Shown in pieces: positions 35,455 through 44,053 of a stretch of DNA of 64,000 nucleotides. A model generated the notes under the pieces. The model was not told the origin of the DNA, searched no databases, and saw nothing but the letters and a program-made list of their open reading frames with translations. Positions within the stretch are counted from its first letter, which is position 1. Each line of letters begins with the position of its first letter. Position numbers and translations under genes: made by a program. The stretch is from an uncultured Clostridia bacterium (GTDB taxonomy: Bacteria; Bacillota; Clostridia; Christensenellales; Aristaeellaceae): contig CAKULG010000001.1 of assembly GCA_934667105.1 (NCBI GenBank), forward strand, positions 62,001 to 126,000, in the 5' to 3' direction.

Positions 35455-36910
35455 GGCCCTGCGCCTCCTTTGCGATTTGGGCAAGGGTGCCCGCCAGCAG
35501 GCGGCTGTCCCCGCCGCACTTGGTGATTTCCAGGGGAGAGCAATGCAACTCCTCGCACAGCAGCTCCAGCACCCGGGGCGAACAGAAGCCCCCCTGGCAG
35601 CGGCCCATGCCCGCCCGCGTTCTGCGCTTCACCGCGTCGATGGAGCGCGCGCCCACGGGGCGATGAATCGCGTCCTTAATTTCCGCCTCGGTCACTACCT
35701 CGCAGCGGCACACGATGCGGCCGTAATCCGGGTTTTCCCGGCAGGCCTGGGCGCGTTCCGCGTCCGTCATGGCGGAGAAGGGCTTCAGCAGCGGCACAGG
35801 GGCCTTGAACAGCCGTCGCTCGGGCAGCTTCAGTTCCTCCGCCACCTGCTCGCCCAGCTCCTCGCCGATGGCGGGGCCCGCCGTCAGGCCGGGGCTTTCA
35901 ATACCGATGGCCTCATAGGCCCCCGCCGGCGCGCCGGAAACGGGGCCGATGATGAAATCATCCCCCGTGGGATGAGCGCGCAGCCCGGCGAAGGTGGTGA
36001 TTGTGGCGCGGGTGGAAAGGGCGGGCCAGGTGCGCCGGGCCTTATCCAGCACGAAATCCAGCCCGGAGCGGGTGGTATCGGTGTTGATTTCCATGCCCGC
36101 CACATCCGTGGCGGAGGGGCCCAGCAGGCAGTTGCCGTGGGCGGTAGGGGAAATCAGCACGCCCTTGCCCATGGCGGAGGGGGCCTGGAACATGGTGTGA
36201 TCGAAGGGGAGCGCCGCCGTGTGATCCAGCAGATAATATTCGCCCTTCCGGGGAACGATCTCCACCGGCGTATCGGAAATCATGTTATGCAGCGCCGCCG
36301 CGCCCAGGCCTGCGCAATTTACTACCGCCCGGGCCTGCAAAACGCCTGCGGAGGTGCCCACCCACCAGCTTTCCCCATCGTGATGCAGGGCGGAAACGTG
36401 GGTATTCAGCTTGAATTCCACCCCGTTCTGGGCGGCGTGATAGGCCAGGGCGATGGTCATTTCATAGGGACTCACCACTGCGCTGGTGGGCGCGTACAGG
36501 GCGCATTCCACCTGGGGATTGGTCTGGGGCTCCAGGGCGAGGATTTCTTCTCGTTCCAGGATACGCAGCGTCTCCACCCCGTTTTGCTGTCCCTGGCGAT
36601 ACAGGGCCTGTACCTTTTCCTGCTCCTCCGGCGAGAAGGCCAGCACCAGCGCGCCGTTGCGCCGGTAGGGCACGTTCAGCGCGGGGGCCAGCTGGGCGTA
36701 CAGCCGCGCGCCCCGTACGTTGTAATACGCTTTTTTCGTGCCGGGCTTCGCGTCAAAGCCCGCGTGGACGATGCCGCTGTTTGCCTTGCTGGCGCCGTCC
36801 GCCACATCCTCCGCCATTTCCAGCACGGCGATTTTTCCCGCGTAATGGGATAGCTTCCGGGCCAGGGCGCAGCCAACGACGCCCGCGCCGATAATCAATA
36901 CGTCATACAT
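35444..36910 (-). CDS. GlpA-like FAD-dependent dehydrogenase with BFD [2Fe-2S] domain
   Basis: 488 residues. A DAO-type FAD domain (VLIIGAGVVGCALARKLSHY; ASKANSGIVHAGFD) fills residues 1-365. A C-terminal BFD-like [2Fe-2S] domain carries IVCRCEVVTEAEI and GMGRCQGGFC, the four expected cysteines. This is the layout of anaerobic glycerol-3-phosphate dehydrogenase GlpA-type subunits found in Clostridia. GGAGG precedes the ATG, three bases after the mannosidase stop, so the three genes (mannosidase, this, partner oxidoreductase) form an operon. Sugar-alcohol or hydroxyacid dehydrogenation are alternatives to glycerol-3-phosphate. Confidence 0.87.
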   Translation of the reverse strand: MYDVLIIGAGVVGCALARKLSHYAGKIAVLEMAEDVADGASKANSGIVHAGFDAKPGTKKAYYNVRGARLYAQLAPALNVPYRRNGALVLAFSPEEQEKVQALYRQGQQNGVETLRILEREEILALEPQTNPQVECALYAPTSAVVSPYEMTIALAYHAAQNGVEFKLNTHVSALHHDGESWWVGTSAGVLQARAVVNCAGLGAAALHNMISDTPVEIVPRKGEYYLLDHTAALPFDHTMFQAPSAMGKGVLISPTAHGNCLLGPSATDVAGMEINTDTTRSGLDFVLDKARRTWPALSTRATITTFAGLRAHPTGDDFIIGPVSGAPAGAYEAIGIESPGLTAGPAIGEELGEQVAEELKLPERRLFKAPVPLLKPFSAMTDAERAQACRENPDYGRIVCRCEVVTEAEIKDAIHRPVGARSIDAVKRRTRAGMGRCQGGFCSPRVLELLCEELHCSPLEITKCGGDSRLLAGTLAQIAKEAQGREH

Positions 36911-36913
36911 GGT

Positions 36914-39391
36914 TTATTCCTCCTTCCTGCAAAGCGGCAGCTCGGTGAGCAGCCGCTCCTCCGGCGGCTGGCCGGGATCGTCGGGCAGATACACGGTTTT
37001 CATTTCAAAGGGGGAAAAGCGCAGGGCGAGCGTGCGGTTCAGCAGCGGAAGCTCCGCCCGGGCGCAGCTTTGGCGGCCAAATTGCTCCGCAAAGCGGGCC
37101 ACAAAGCCCTTGCCGTCCTCCGCGCGCTTCAGCGCCGTTAGCCCCACGGCGGGGGTATCGATAGAAACGCCCTCGTACACGGCGGGCAGCGGCCCGGCGT
37201 GATAGGTTTCCTCTACGGCGGGCAGCGGCCTGTTCAGCAGCGCGGCCCGTTCGTGCAGCGCGGCCCCCTGCCAGGGCCCGGCGTAGGGAACCAGGGCGTA
37301 ACGGAAGCGCTGCTCCCCCTGATCCATAAAGCGGCAGGTATCGTCCCGGCGGGCCTGGCCGTAATGATCGGCGAACAGGGAGGAATTGGCGATAGTGAGG
37401 CGCAGCTCTCCATTCTGGGCGCTGTAGCTGTATTTGCCGTCGTTGACGGCCGCCAGGCCGCCCTCCGCCTCCTGCATGGCCACAAAGCGCTGGCAGGGCT
37501 GTTCCAGGCCGTCCGCCTCCCGGGGCAGCACCCCGGCGGGGATTTCCGCAAAATCCCGGGCCGCCCCCGTGGGGAAGCACAGCTTCACCATGCGGAATTT
37601 TTCCCGCAGATCCAGCCGCGCCTCCACCTCCAATTGATCGGCCCCGGCGTAGAGCACGTAGATCTGCTCCAATTCCGACGCGCCGAAGCCCGTCGTTACC
37701 CGCAGCGCCGCCCGCACCGGCCCGCATTCCAGGGCCTGGAACCGCGCGCCGGAGAATTCCCCCGCCGCCTGGTCGAAGCGGAACACCCCGTGGGCCCAGG
37801 TATCGCAGGCCTCGATATTCATCAGCCGCGCCCGGGCGGGGCCCGTCAGGGCGTTCCGGCCCGTGCGCTTATCCGTTAAGCGCGTCAGCGCCCCGGTTTT
37901 CGGATCAAATTCCGCCCGCAGAAGCTCGTTTTCCAGCCCCGTTTCCCATACGCGCAGCGCGCTTTCGGGGGCGGCGTCTTCCGCATCCGGGGCAAGATGC
38001 ACCCAGTACAGCCGATAGCCCAGGGCGGGCACTCGGGCGCGGAAAATGCCGTCCTGGCAATCGTCGCCATTGGTGCGCCCAGCGCGGACGCGCTGGCAGG
38101 GGCAGGGGCGGCCCGCCTCGTCCCGCACAGCCGTCAGGGGCCTGCGAATGCGCACCGTGCCCTCCGCTGGGAAGCCGTGGGGGTTGAATACCGCCACGGG
38201 CGTGCCCTGACCCGGCGCGCCCCACAGCTTCCAATCCCCTTCCTTGCTGCGGGTGGGGTCGGCCAGGCCCCGGGCGGTATCGATCTGCCAGGAAATTCGC
38301 TGAATCGCGGCGTTTTCCTCCCGGTCGGCAATGGATAGGGCCTCCTGAAGCTGCGTTTCGCAATCCAACAGCGCCGCTTCCTCGCAGCAGCCGCCCATCA
38401 GATCATGGAATTCATTAAACAGCAGGTTTTCCCAGGCCTGGCGCACAAAGGGGGCCTTCAGGCGATGCCCTGTCAGCCCTTGGGCCAGCGTCCCCAGGGC
38501 CTCCATGCGCAGCAACGCGTTTTCCGCCCGGCGGTGCAGGCGCTTGGTGCGGGCGTGGGTGGAATAGCAGCCGCTGGCGTGATGCTGTAATTCTCCCGCC
38601 CAGCGGGGCAGCCGCCCTTCCAGGGGCGCAAGCAGCCGGAAATAATCCTCCGGCGAGCCAAAACGCGCCCAGAGCCCTTTTTCGTTCTCTTTTTGATAGG
38701 CCGCGATTTGGCGCAGATTGGCTCGCGTGGGGCCGCCGCCGTGATTGCCCACCCCGTAAAAGCACAGGACGGGCAGGCCCAGCCGCTGGGAGAAAGCGAA
38801 CAGCTCGTCCATTTTCCGGGGCAGCGCCTGGGCCCGGGTGGTATATTCCCGGGCGATGCGATAGGCCGTCACCTCGCTGCCATCCGGGCTGGCCCAGCGC
38901 ATGGGGCCTTCGGGAATGGCGGGATTTTCCTGCATGGAGGGGCGCATCCACACATAGCGCGTCATTCCCGCCCGGGCAAGCAGCTGGGGCGTCATGGCGT
39001 TATGGCCGAAGCTGTCCACCAGATAGCCCACCGTGGCTGTGCGGCCGAATTTTTCCAGGAAATAGCGCTGGCTCAGCAGCGTTTGCCGTGCCAGGGATTC
39101 CCCCGAGGGGATGTTCATATCAGGCTGAATCCACATGCCCCCCACGATCACCCAGCGCCCCTCCCGCACCCGCGCCTGAATTTCCCGGAACATGGCGGGG
39201 TCGTTTTCCTCCACCCACTGATAATAGCAGGCGCAGGCACAGGTGAACACAAAGCCCGACGTTTCCTCCATCCGGTCCAGGGCGGAGCGGAAGGTGGCCT
39301 TCACCTCGTGAAAGCCTTCCCGCCATTGCCACAGCCACACGGGGTCGATATGCGCGTTTCCGATCAGATATAAGGGATATGCAGGCTCCAA
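36914..39391 (-). CDS. Glycoside hydrolase family 38 alpha-mannosidase
   Basis: 825-residue retaining alpha-mannosidase, cytoplasmic (no signal peptide). Zinc and nucleophile positions are intact: GNAHIDPVWLWQW (His, Asp), YLVDSFGHNAMTPQLL (the Asp of DSFGH) and GVGNHGGGPTRANL. C-terminal beta domains follow. The start is a TTG with AGGAGG seven bases upstream. It heads an operon with two GlpA/GlpB-like flavoproteins, suggesting a mannosylated polyol or glycerol-type substrate; this is inference from neighbours. It is clearly distinct from the second GH38 enzyme at 52740 in length and sequence. Confidence 0.9.
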   Translation of the reverse strand: MEPAYPLYLIGNAHIDPVWLWQWREGFHEVKATFRSALDRMEETSGFVFTCACACYYQWVEENDPAMFREIQARVREGRWVIVGGMWIQPDMNIPSGESLARQTLLSQRYFLEKFGRTATVGYLVDSFGHNAMTPQLLARAGMTRYVWMRPSMQENPAIPEGPMRWASPDGSEVTAYRIAREYTTRAQALPRKMDELFAFSQRLGLPVLCFYGVGNHGGGPTRANLRQIAAYQKENEKGLWARFGSPEDYFRLLAPLEGRLPRWAGELQHHASGCYSTHARTKRLHRRAENALLRMEALGTLAQGLTGHRLKAPFVRQAWENLLFNEFHDLMGGCCEEAALLDCETQLQEALSIADREENAAIQRISWQIDTARGLADPTRSKEGDWKLWGAPGQGTPVAVFNPHGFPAEGTVRIRRPLTAVRDEAGRPCPCQRVRAGRTNGDDCQDGIFRARVPALGYRLYWVHLAPDAEDAAPESALRVWETGLENELLRAEFDPKTGALTRLTDKRTGRNALTGPARARLMNIEACDTWAHGVFRFDQAAGEFSGARFQALECGPVRAALRVTTGFGASELEQIYVLYAGADQLEVEARLDLREKFRMVKLCFPTGAARDFAEIPAGVLPREADGLEQPCQRFVAMQEAEGGLAAVNDGKYSYSAQNGELRLTIANSSLFADHYGQARRDDTCRFMDQGEQRFRYALVPYAGPWQGAALHERAALLNRPLPAVEETYHAGPLPAVYEGVSIDTPAVGLTALKRAEDGKGFVARFAEQFGRQSCARAELPLLNRTLALRFSPFEMKTVYLPDDPGQPPEERLLTELPLCRKEE

Positions 39392-39445
39392 GGCGGTTCC
39401 TCCTCATGGGCTGAATAAGTCGTTTAAGGTTAAGGGGCGCCCCTC

Positions 39446-39483
39446 AAAAAACGGGCCCCGCGACAAATCCATGTCGGCGGGGC
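39446..39483 (-). terminator. Intrinsic terminator after fakA
   Basis: On the minus strand GCCCCGC pairs with GCGGGGC, extended by GACA/TGTC inside, and a six-T run follows after CCG. It lies 53 bases past the fakA stop. Confidence 0.85.
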
Positions 39484-39535
39484 TGGGCAGATCGCCGTGC
39501 TCGCGTTCTTTGCCGCGCCGCCCGGCGCGGTCGGA

Positions 39536-41185
39536 TTATTCCACAGAGATCAGATAATAATACAGCGGCTGGCCGCCGGAATGCACTTCCACATCGCAAT
39601 CGGGGAAGAGGGCTTCCATTTCTTTGCCCAGGGCCTGGGCCTCCTCCTCCTGGGTGTCCGCGCCGTAGTAGATGGTAATCAGCTCGTCGTCGTCGGTGAC
39701 GATAGCGCGCATCAGATCCAGCGCCACCTCGCGCCTGCTCTGGCCCTTGAATTCCACCTTGCCGTTGTGCAGGCCGATCACATCGCCCTCGTTGATGTGC
39801 ATATCCTCAAAATCGCTGTTGCGAACGGCGTAGGTGACGGTGCCGGTGCGCACGCGCTGGGCCGCCTCCTCCATACGCTGGGCGTTTTCATCGGCGGAAA
39901 GATCGGGCTGGAAGGCCACCGCCGCCGCAATGCCCATGGCCACGTTTTTGGTGGGCACCACCCGCACGTTTTTATTGGAGATTTCCGCCGCCTGCTGGGC
40001 CGCCAGGATGATATTGCCGTTATTGGGGAAGACGAACACCGTTTCCGCGTTGACGGAATCGATGGCTTTTTGCAGGTCCTCGATGGAGGGGTTCATGGTC
40101 TGGCCGCCCTCCACAACGCAATCCACCTGTAAATCCCGCAGAATTTTGGAGAAGCCCTCGCCCAGGGAAACGCTGACCATGCCGAAGGGCTTGGGAGGCT
40201 CTTTCTTCGCCTTTTCTTCCTTCTGGCGCAGGTTTTCCCGGCGCTGCTCCACCATGTTTTCAATTTTCAGGTTCACCAGTTCGCCAAGCTCCAGGCCGTA
40301 TTGCAGGGCCTTGCCGGGGTCGTTGGTGTGCACATGTACCTTCACCAGGGAAAGATCGCCCACCACCAGCACGCAGTCGCCGATGCGGTTGAGCTGACGG
40401 CGGAAGGTGTCGATATCGCTCTCCTGGGCAGTTTCCTTGAGGCGCTGAATCAAAAATTCTGTGCAGTAGGCGAATTTGATATCCTCCAGGGAATCGTGAT
40501 CGTCCTCAAATTCGTTTTCCGCAGGGACGCCGCCCGCCTCCACCTGCACGTTTTCCACCTTTTCGCCCCGCAGCGCGGCGGCATAGCCGGTGTAGATCAG
40601 CAGCAGCCCGCGGCCGCCCGCGTCCACCACCCCCGCCTGCTTGAGCACGGGCAGCATTTCGGGCGTGCGCTTAAGAATGCTTTCGCCGCTGGTGAGAATC
40701 ACGTCGAAAAGCGCGTCGAAATCCTCGGGGGCGGCCTGGGCCTGGCGCATAGCGTCCTCCGCGATAACGCGGGCCACGGTGAGGATGGTGCCCTCCTTGG
40801 GCTTCATCACGGCCTTATAGGCGGTATCCGCGCCCGCCTTGAGGGCGCGGGCGAAATCCACCGGCGTGATTTTTTCCAGCCCTGCCAGCGCCCGGGAAAA
40901 GCCCCGGTACAGCTGGCTGGTAATCACGCCCGAATTGCCCCGCGCGCCCCGCAGCGCGCCCTTGGCCAGGGCCTCCGCCGCTTCGTCCGCCCGGGCGAAT
41001 TCTTTTTGGTTAATTTCCCGGGTGGCGCTGGCCATCGTCAGGGACATATTTGTGCCCGTATCGCCGTCCGGCACGGGGAACACGTTCAGCGCGTCCACCG
41101 CCTCCCGGTTTTTTTCCAACAGCGCCGCGCCGGATAACACCATTTCGCGCAGCAAAAGCCCGTCGATTGCCTGTACGTTGCTCAA
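39536..41185 (-). CDS. fakA: DAK2 domain protein YloV, fatty acid kinase subunit FakA
   Basis: 549 residues. The N-terminal DAK2/DhaL kinase domain shows ALNVFPVPDGDTGTNMSLTM with the metal-binding aspartates, and GARGNSGVITSQLYRGF. A middle domain and a C-terminal DegV-associated domain follow (QTMNPSIEDLQKAI, VFPNNGNIILAAQQAAEI). FakA phosphorylates fatty acids held by FakB (DegV) proteins; none is in this window. It directly follows asp23, the conserved yloU-yloV order of Firmicutes. Confidence 0.92.
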   Translation of the reverse strand: MSNVQAIDGLLLREMVLSGAALLEKNREAVDALNVFPVPDGDTGTNMSLTMASATREINQKEFARADEAAEALAKGALRGARGNSGVITSQLYRGFSRALAGLEKITPVDFARALKAGADTAYKAVMKPKEGTILTVARVIAEDAMRQAQAAPEDFDALFDVILTSGESILKRTPEMLPVLKQAGVVDAGGRGLLLIYTGYAAALRGEKVENVQVEAGGVPAENEFEDDHDSLEDIKFAYCTEFLIQRLKETAQESDIDTFRRQLNRIGDCVLVVGDLSLVKVHVHTNDPGKALQYGLELGELVNLKIENMVEQRRENLRQKEEKAKKEPPKPFGMVSVSLGEGFSKILRDLQVDCVVEGGQTMNPSIEDLQKAIDSVNAETVFVFPNNGNIILAAQQAAEISNKNVRVVPTKNVAMGIAAAVAFQPDLSADENAQRMEEAAQRVRTGTVTYAVRNSDFEDMHINEGDVIGLHNGKVEFKGQSRREVALDLMRAIVTDDDELITIYYGADTQEEEAQALGKEMEALFPDCDVEVHSGGQPLYYYLISVE

Positions 41186-41211
41186 AGGTTTTCCCTCCGT
41201 TCAATGTGGAA

Positions 41212-41562
41212 TTATACGCGAATGCCTTCCACCGAAATATTGACGGAGCGCACCTTGACCCCCGTCATGCTCTCCAGCTTGTAGCGAACCACCTCGACGA
41301 TGGCCTTGCAAGCCTCGGCCACAGAAATGCCGTATTCCACCACAATGAACAGATCGACGTCCAATTGATCGTCCACCAGGCGCACCTGCACGCCCTTGCT
41401 CAGGTTTTCCCGGCCCAGCCATTCCACCAGCCCGTCCTTGGCGCGCTTGGAGGACATTGCCACAATCCCATAGCATTCCAGCGCGGCGTAGCCGACCACT
41501 TTCAGCATCACATCTTCGGAAATATAGATCGTGCCGATGTCGTTTTTGATTTTACATTCCAT
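41212..41562 (-). CDS. Asp23/Gls24 family envelope stress protein (YloU-like)
   Basis: 116 residues, the compact family size. It starts MECKIKNDIGTIYISEDVML and continues with the family core VVGYAALECYGIVAMSSK and the C-terminal amphipathic strand-helix. AAGGAGG lies 13 bases before the ATG. The 26-base gap to fakA indicates one operon. Members bind or sense envelope state; the exact role of the yloU type is not settled. Confidence 0.92.
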   Translation of the reverse strand: MECKIKNDIGTIYISEDVMLKVVGYAALECYGIVAMSSKRAKDGLVEWLGRENLSKGVQVRLVDDQLDVDLFIVVEYGISVAEACKAIVEVVRYKLESMTGVKVRSVNISVEGIRV

Positions 41563-41610
41563 TTTTTCTTCGAACCTCCTTAGCCGGTTCTGACCCGAAG
41601 GTCACTTTAT

Positions 41611-41639
41611 AGTATAAGGTATTTTGGCCCAAGATGCAA
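41611..41639 (-). promoter_or_regulatory. Predicted promoter of the asp23-fakA operon
   Basis: On the minus strand TTGCAT (41639-41634), 17 bases, TATACT (41616-41611), about 50 bases before the asp23 ATG. Confidence 0.7.
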
Positions 41640-41730
41640 GCATTGAATTCATCCGGGCCCCAAAACAGCCTGATTTTTGTGCGAAAGGGCGTCTGCGCCG
41701 GGCGGCGCGCCCTTTATTTTTTCATATGTC

Positions 41731-41759
41731 TTGACGCGGGGCGAAAATTGCGGTATTTT
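41731..41759 (+). promoter_or_regulatory. Predicted promoter of the uridine kinase-yfcE operon
   Basis: TTGACG at 41731-41736, 17 bases, TATTTT at 41754-41759, about 32 bases before the ATG. It is divergent from the asp23 promoter. Confidence 0.65.
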
Positions 41760-41791
41760 TGGGAAAAAAGGGCCGGAGAGGTGCGCAAGCT

Positions 41792-42430
41792 ATGCTGTTT
41801 ATTGGAATCTGCGGGGCCAGCGGTTCGGGCAAAAGCACGCTGGCAAAGGAACTGGTGCGGGATATTGGGGCGCGGGCCGTGGTGCTCAATCAGGATGCGT
41901 ATTATCGGGATCATCCCGATCTTTCTTTTGAGGAGCGCACGGGCCTGAATTATGACGAACCCTGCATTTTCGATCACGATCTGCTCTATCAGGATGTAAC
42001 CGACCTGCTGGCGGGAAAAAGCGTCACCCGCAAGGCCTATGATTTTTCCCTGCACCGGCGCAACGACACCCAGGAAATCATTCAGCCCGCGGACGTGCTC
42101 ATCGTGGAGGGCATTCACGCCTTTTACGATCAGCGCCTGCTGGAAAAAATGTTTATCAAGCTGTATATCAACGTGGAGCCGGATATCTGCCTGCTGCGCC
42201 GCATTAAGCGGGATATTAAGGATCGCGGCCGCCAGATCGATCAGATTTCCGCCCAGTATCTGGCCACGGTGAAGCCCATGTACGATCAGTACATCCGCAA
42301 TTATATCCACGAGGCGGACGTGGTGGTGATGCGGGGCGGCAAGAACGCCCGCATTGTTTCCATTCTGGCGGGCTATCTGCAAAGCCAATTGCGCCGGGAT
42401 GCGCAAAAGGAGAGGGAGGATGCGCAATGA
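41792..42430 (+). CDS. udk: Uridine/cytidine kinase
   Basis: 212-residue phosphoribulokinase/uridine kinase family enzyme that phosphorylates uridine in pyrimidine salvage. Walker A is GASGSGKSTLAKEL; NQDAYYRDHPDLSF and KAYDFSLHRR form the nucleoside site; the lid is RRIKRDIKDRGRQIDQI. The ATG at 41792 follows GGAGAGGTG; the 11 extra codons upstream lack a site. It overlaps yfcE by four bases. Confidence 0.9.
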   Translation: MLFIGICGASGSGKSTLAKELVRDIGARAVVLNQDAYYRDHPDLSFEERTGLNYDEPCIFDHDLLYQDVTDLLAGKSVTRKAYDFSLHRRNDTQEIIQPADVLIVEGIHAFYDQRLLEKMFIKLYINVEPDICLLRRIKRDIKDRGRQIDQISAQYLATVKPMYDQYIRNYIHEADVVVMRGGKNARIVSILAGYLQSQLRRDAQKEREDAQ

Positions 42431-42972
42431 AATGGCTGATCGCTTCGGATATTCACGGCTCCGCGCTTTACGCGGAGCGGCTGATGGCCGCCTTTGAGCG
42501 GGAAAACGCCCAGCGGATGCTGCTGCTGGGCGATCTGCTGTATCACGGGCCCCGCAACGCGCTGCCCGAGGGCTATGACCCGCCCCGGGTGATCGCGCTG
42601 CTCAACGAGCGGAAGGATCGCCTGCTCTGCGTGCGGGGCAATTGCGAGGCCGAGGTGGATCAGATGGTGCTGCGCTTTCCCGTGCTGGCGGATTACGCGC
42701 TGCTGCCCCTGGAAAACCGCCTGATTTTCATCACCCACGGCCATCTTTATAACGAGGAGCATTTGCCGCCCCTGCAAAAGGGCGATATTCTGCTCCACGG
42801 CCACACCCATGTGCCCGCCTGCCGCGAGCATGAAGATTTCGTCTATCTCAACCCCGGCTCCGTTTCTATCCCCAAGGAAAACAGCCCTCATAGCTACATG
42901 ACCCTGGAAAACGGCCTGTTCACCTGGAAAACTCTGGAGGGCGAAGCCTACCGGGAATATAGAGTAGAATAA
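42427..42972 (+). CDS. yfcE: YfcE-family metallophosphodiesterase
   Basis: 181-residue calcineurin-like phosphodiesterase. All metal-binding motifs are present: ASDIHG, LLGDLLYHGP, VRGNCE, ITHGH and LHGHTH, followed by LNPGS. YfcE of E. coli hydrolyses phosphodiester model compounds; the natural substrate is uncertain. Translationally coupled to the uridine kinase. Confidence 0.93.
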   Translation: MKWLIASDIHGSALYAERLMAAFERENAQRMLLLGDLLYHGPRNALPEGYDPPRVIALLNERKDRLLCVRGNCEAEVDQMVLRFPVLADYALLPLENRLIFITHGHLYNEEHLPPLQKGDILLHGHTHVPACREHEDFVYLNPGSVSIPKENSPHSYMTLENGLFTWKTLEGEAYREYRVE

Positions 42973-42976
42973 AAAT

Positions 42977-43015
42977 GCGGGAGGGCGTTCTTGGGCCGCC
43001 AAAGAACACCCTCCC
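42977..43015. repeat. Module A hairpin, short form, followed by module B
   Basis: GGGAGGGCGTTCTTGG pairs with CCAAAGAACACCCTCCC. AAGAAAGCCGGTTGAGGAAG (module B, about 43016) follows at once. It lies five bases past the yfcE stop and may act as its terminator. Confidence 0.72.
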
Positions 43016-43414
43016 AAGAAAGCCGGTTGAGGAAGAGAGGACATCAGGGAAGCCGCTTGCTTCTCCGTTGACAATATAAGCCGGCAATAAGTAAGAAAAT
43101 GCTGGCGGAGATGCTAGTAAACCGTCGGCTTTTGCCCAACCCACACAGCTTTCTGAGGGGAGCGAAACGGCTGGCCTGCCAGCGGCAGGAGCGGCCTTTA
43201 GGCCGCAGGAAATTGAGCGAGTCAACCAAAACAAGCGGCGGAGAACCGCCGCGCCGGTTGAGGCCGCGGAAGGGGCTGTGAAAAAACACGTCTCCAGCAG
43301 CGAGGAAGCTGAAATCACGGTAAGAAGTATGGTTTTCTTTGCTAGTCTTAGCTAGCGGAGATGCCAGTAGACCGCCTGCTTTTGTCCAATCCATACAGCT
43401 TTCTTGGAGGGGGC
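43016..43414. repeat. Repeat-filled gap with a 54-bp imperfect direct repeat
   Basis: After module B (43016 to about 43070) two 54-bp copies stand at 43101-43154 and 43351-43404. Both start GCT-GCGGAGATGC and end ACAGCTTTCT, with 46 of 54 bases identical by hand count. Between them are GCCTGCCAGCGGCAGG and CGGCCTTTAGGCCG dyads and a GGGGCTGTGAAAAAAC flank as seen at module A copies. No coding region is supported. Confidence 0.65.
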
Positions 43415-43457
43415 GCGGGGGAACCGTTCTTTGGCTTACAAAGAACGGTTCCCCCGC
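43415..43457. repeat. Module A hairpin, consensus copy
   Basis: GCGGGGGAACCGTTCTTTG pairs perfectly with CAAAGAACGGTTCCCCCGC around GCTTA. The flank AAATATTTAGTTTTCGTTTTTTC then CACAG follows on the right, i.e. the element is inverted relative to the copy at 25220. Confidence 0.82.
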
Positions 43458-43527
43458 AAATATTTAGTTTTCGTTTTTTCACAGTCCCGTAAATATTTTC
43501 GGCTTTTTAAAGAAAAAATCTCCGCAG

Positions 43528-43556
43528 GCGAACGAAACGGGGCTTTGCATCGTCTA
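43528..43556 (+). promoter_or_regulatory. Possible ECF-type autoregulatory promoter
   Basis: GCGAAC (43528-43533) and CGTCTA (43551-43556) place AAC and CGTC 17 bases apart, the pattern of many ECF promoters (AAC near -35, CGTC near -10). It lies about 27 bases before the ECF sigma gene, and no good SigA promoter is evident there. Confidence 0.5.
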
Positions 43557-43582
43557 AATGGGTGAAAGGGAGGGAAGAGGGC

Positions 43583-44053
43583 ATGCACCAGGAGAAATTC
43601 CTTGCCTGCGCCATGGAGCAGGAGCGCACGCTGTACCGCGTGGCGAAAACGCTGCTGCGTTCGGATGCGGACTGCGCCGACGCGGTGCAGGAGGCGCTGC
43701 TCAAGGGCCTGCGCGGGGCCCCGCTGCTGCGCAGCGAGCAATATGCCAAAACCTGGCTGACCCGCATCCTGATTAACACCTGTAAGGATATGCTGCGCCG
43801 CTCCGCCCGCACGGGCACGGTGGAACTGAGCGAATTCTACCCCGCCCCCGACCGCACCGAGCAGCGGGAACTGTACGACGCCCTTCACGCCCTGCCCGAG
43901 GAACTGCGGCTGCCCCTGGTGCTGCACTATTTGGAGGGCTTTCCCCTGCGGGAAATATCGCGCATGCTGCGGGTGCCCGAGGGCACGCTGAAGCGGCGCA
44001 TGTGGCAGGGGCGGAAGGAACTGCGGGAAATGCTCAGCGAGGAGGCGATCTGA
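43583..44053 (+). CDS. ECF RNA polymerase sigma factor
   Basis: 156-residue sigma-70 family protein. Region 2: LACAMEQERTLYRVAKTLLR followed by CADAVQEALLKGL; region 4: LPEELRLPLVLHYLEGFPLREISRML then VPEGTLKRRMWQGRKEL. The ATG at 43583 follows AGGGAGG; the earlier GTG at 43562 would place that site inside the gene. It is immediately followed by its probable anti-sigma factor. Confidence 0.9.
   Translation: MHQEKFLACAMEQERTLYRVAKTLLRSDADCADAVQEALLKGLRGAPLLRSEQYAKTWLTRILINTCKDMLRRSARTGTVELSEFYPAPDRTEQRELYDALHALPEELRLPLVLHYLEGFPLREISRMLRVPEGTLKRRMWQGRKELREMLSEEAI

Noticed and set aside
41634..41948. Frames upstream of and over the uridine kinase gene
   Set aside because: They cross the divergent promoters and the kinase gene in another frame, with no family resemblance.
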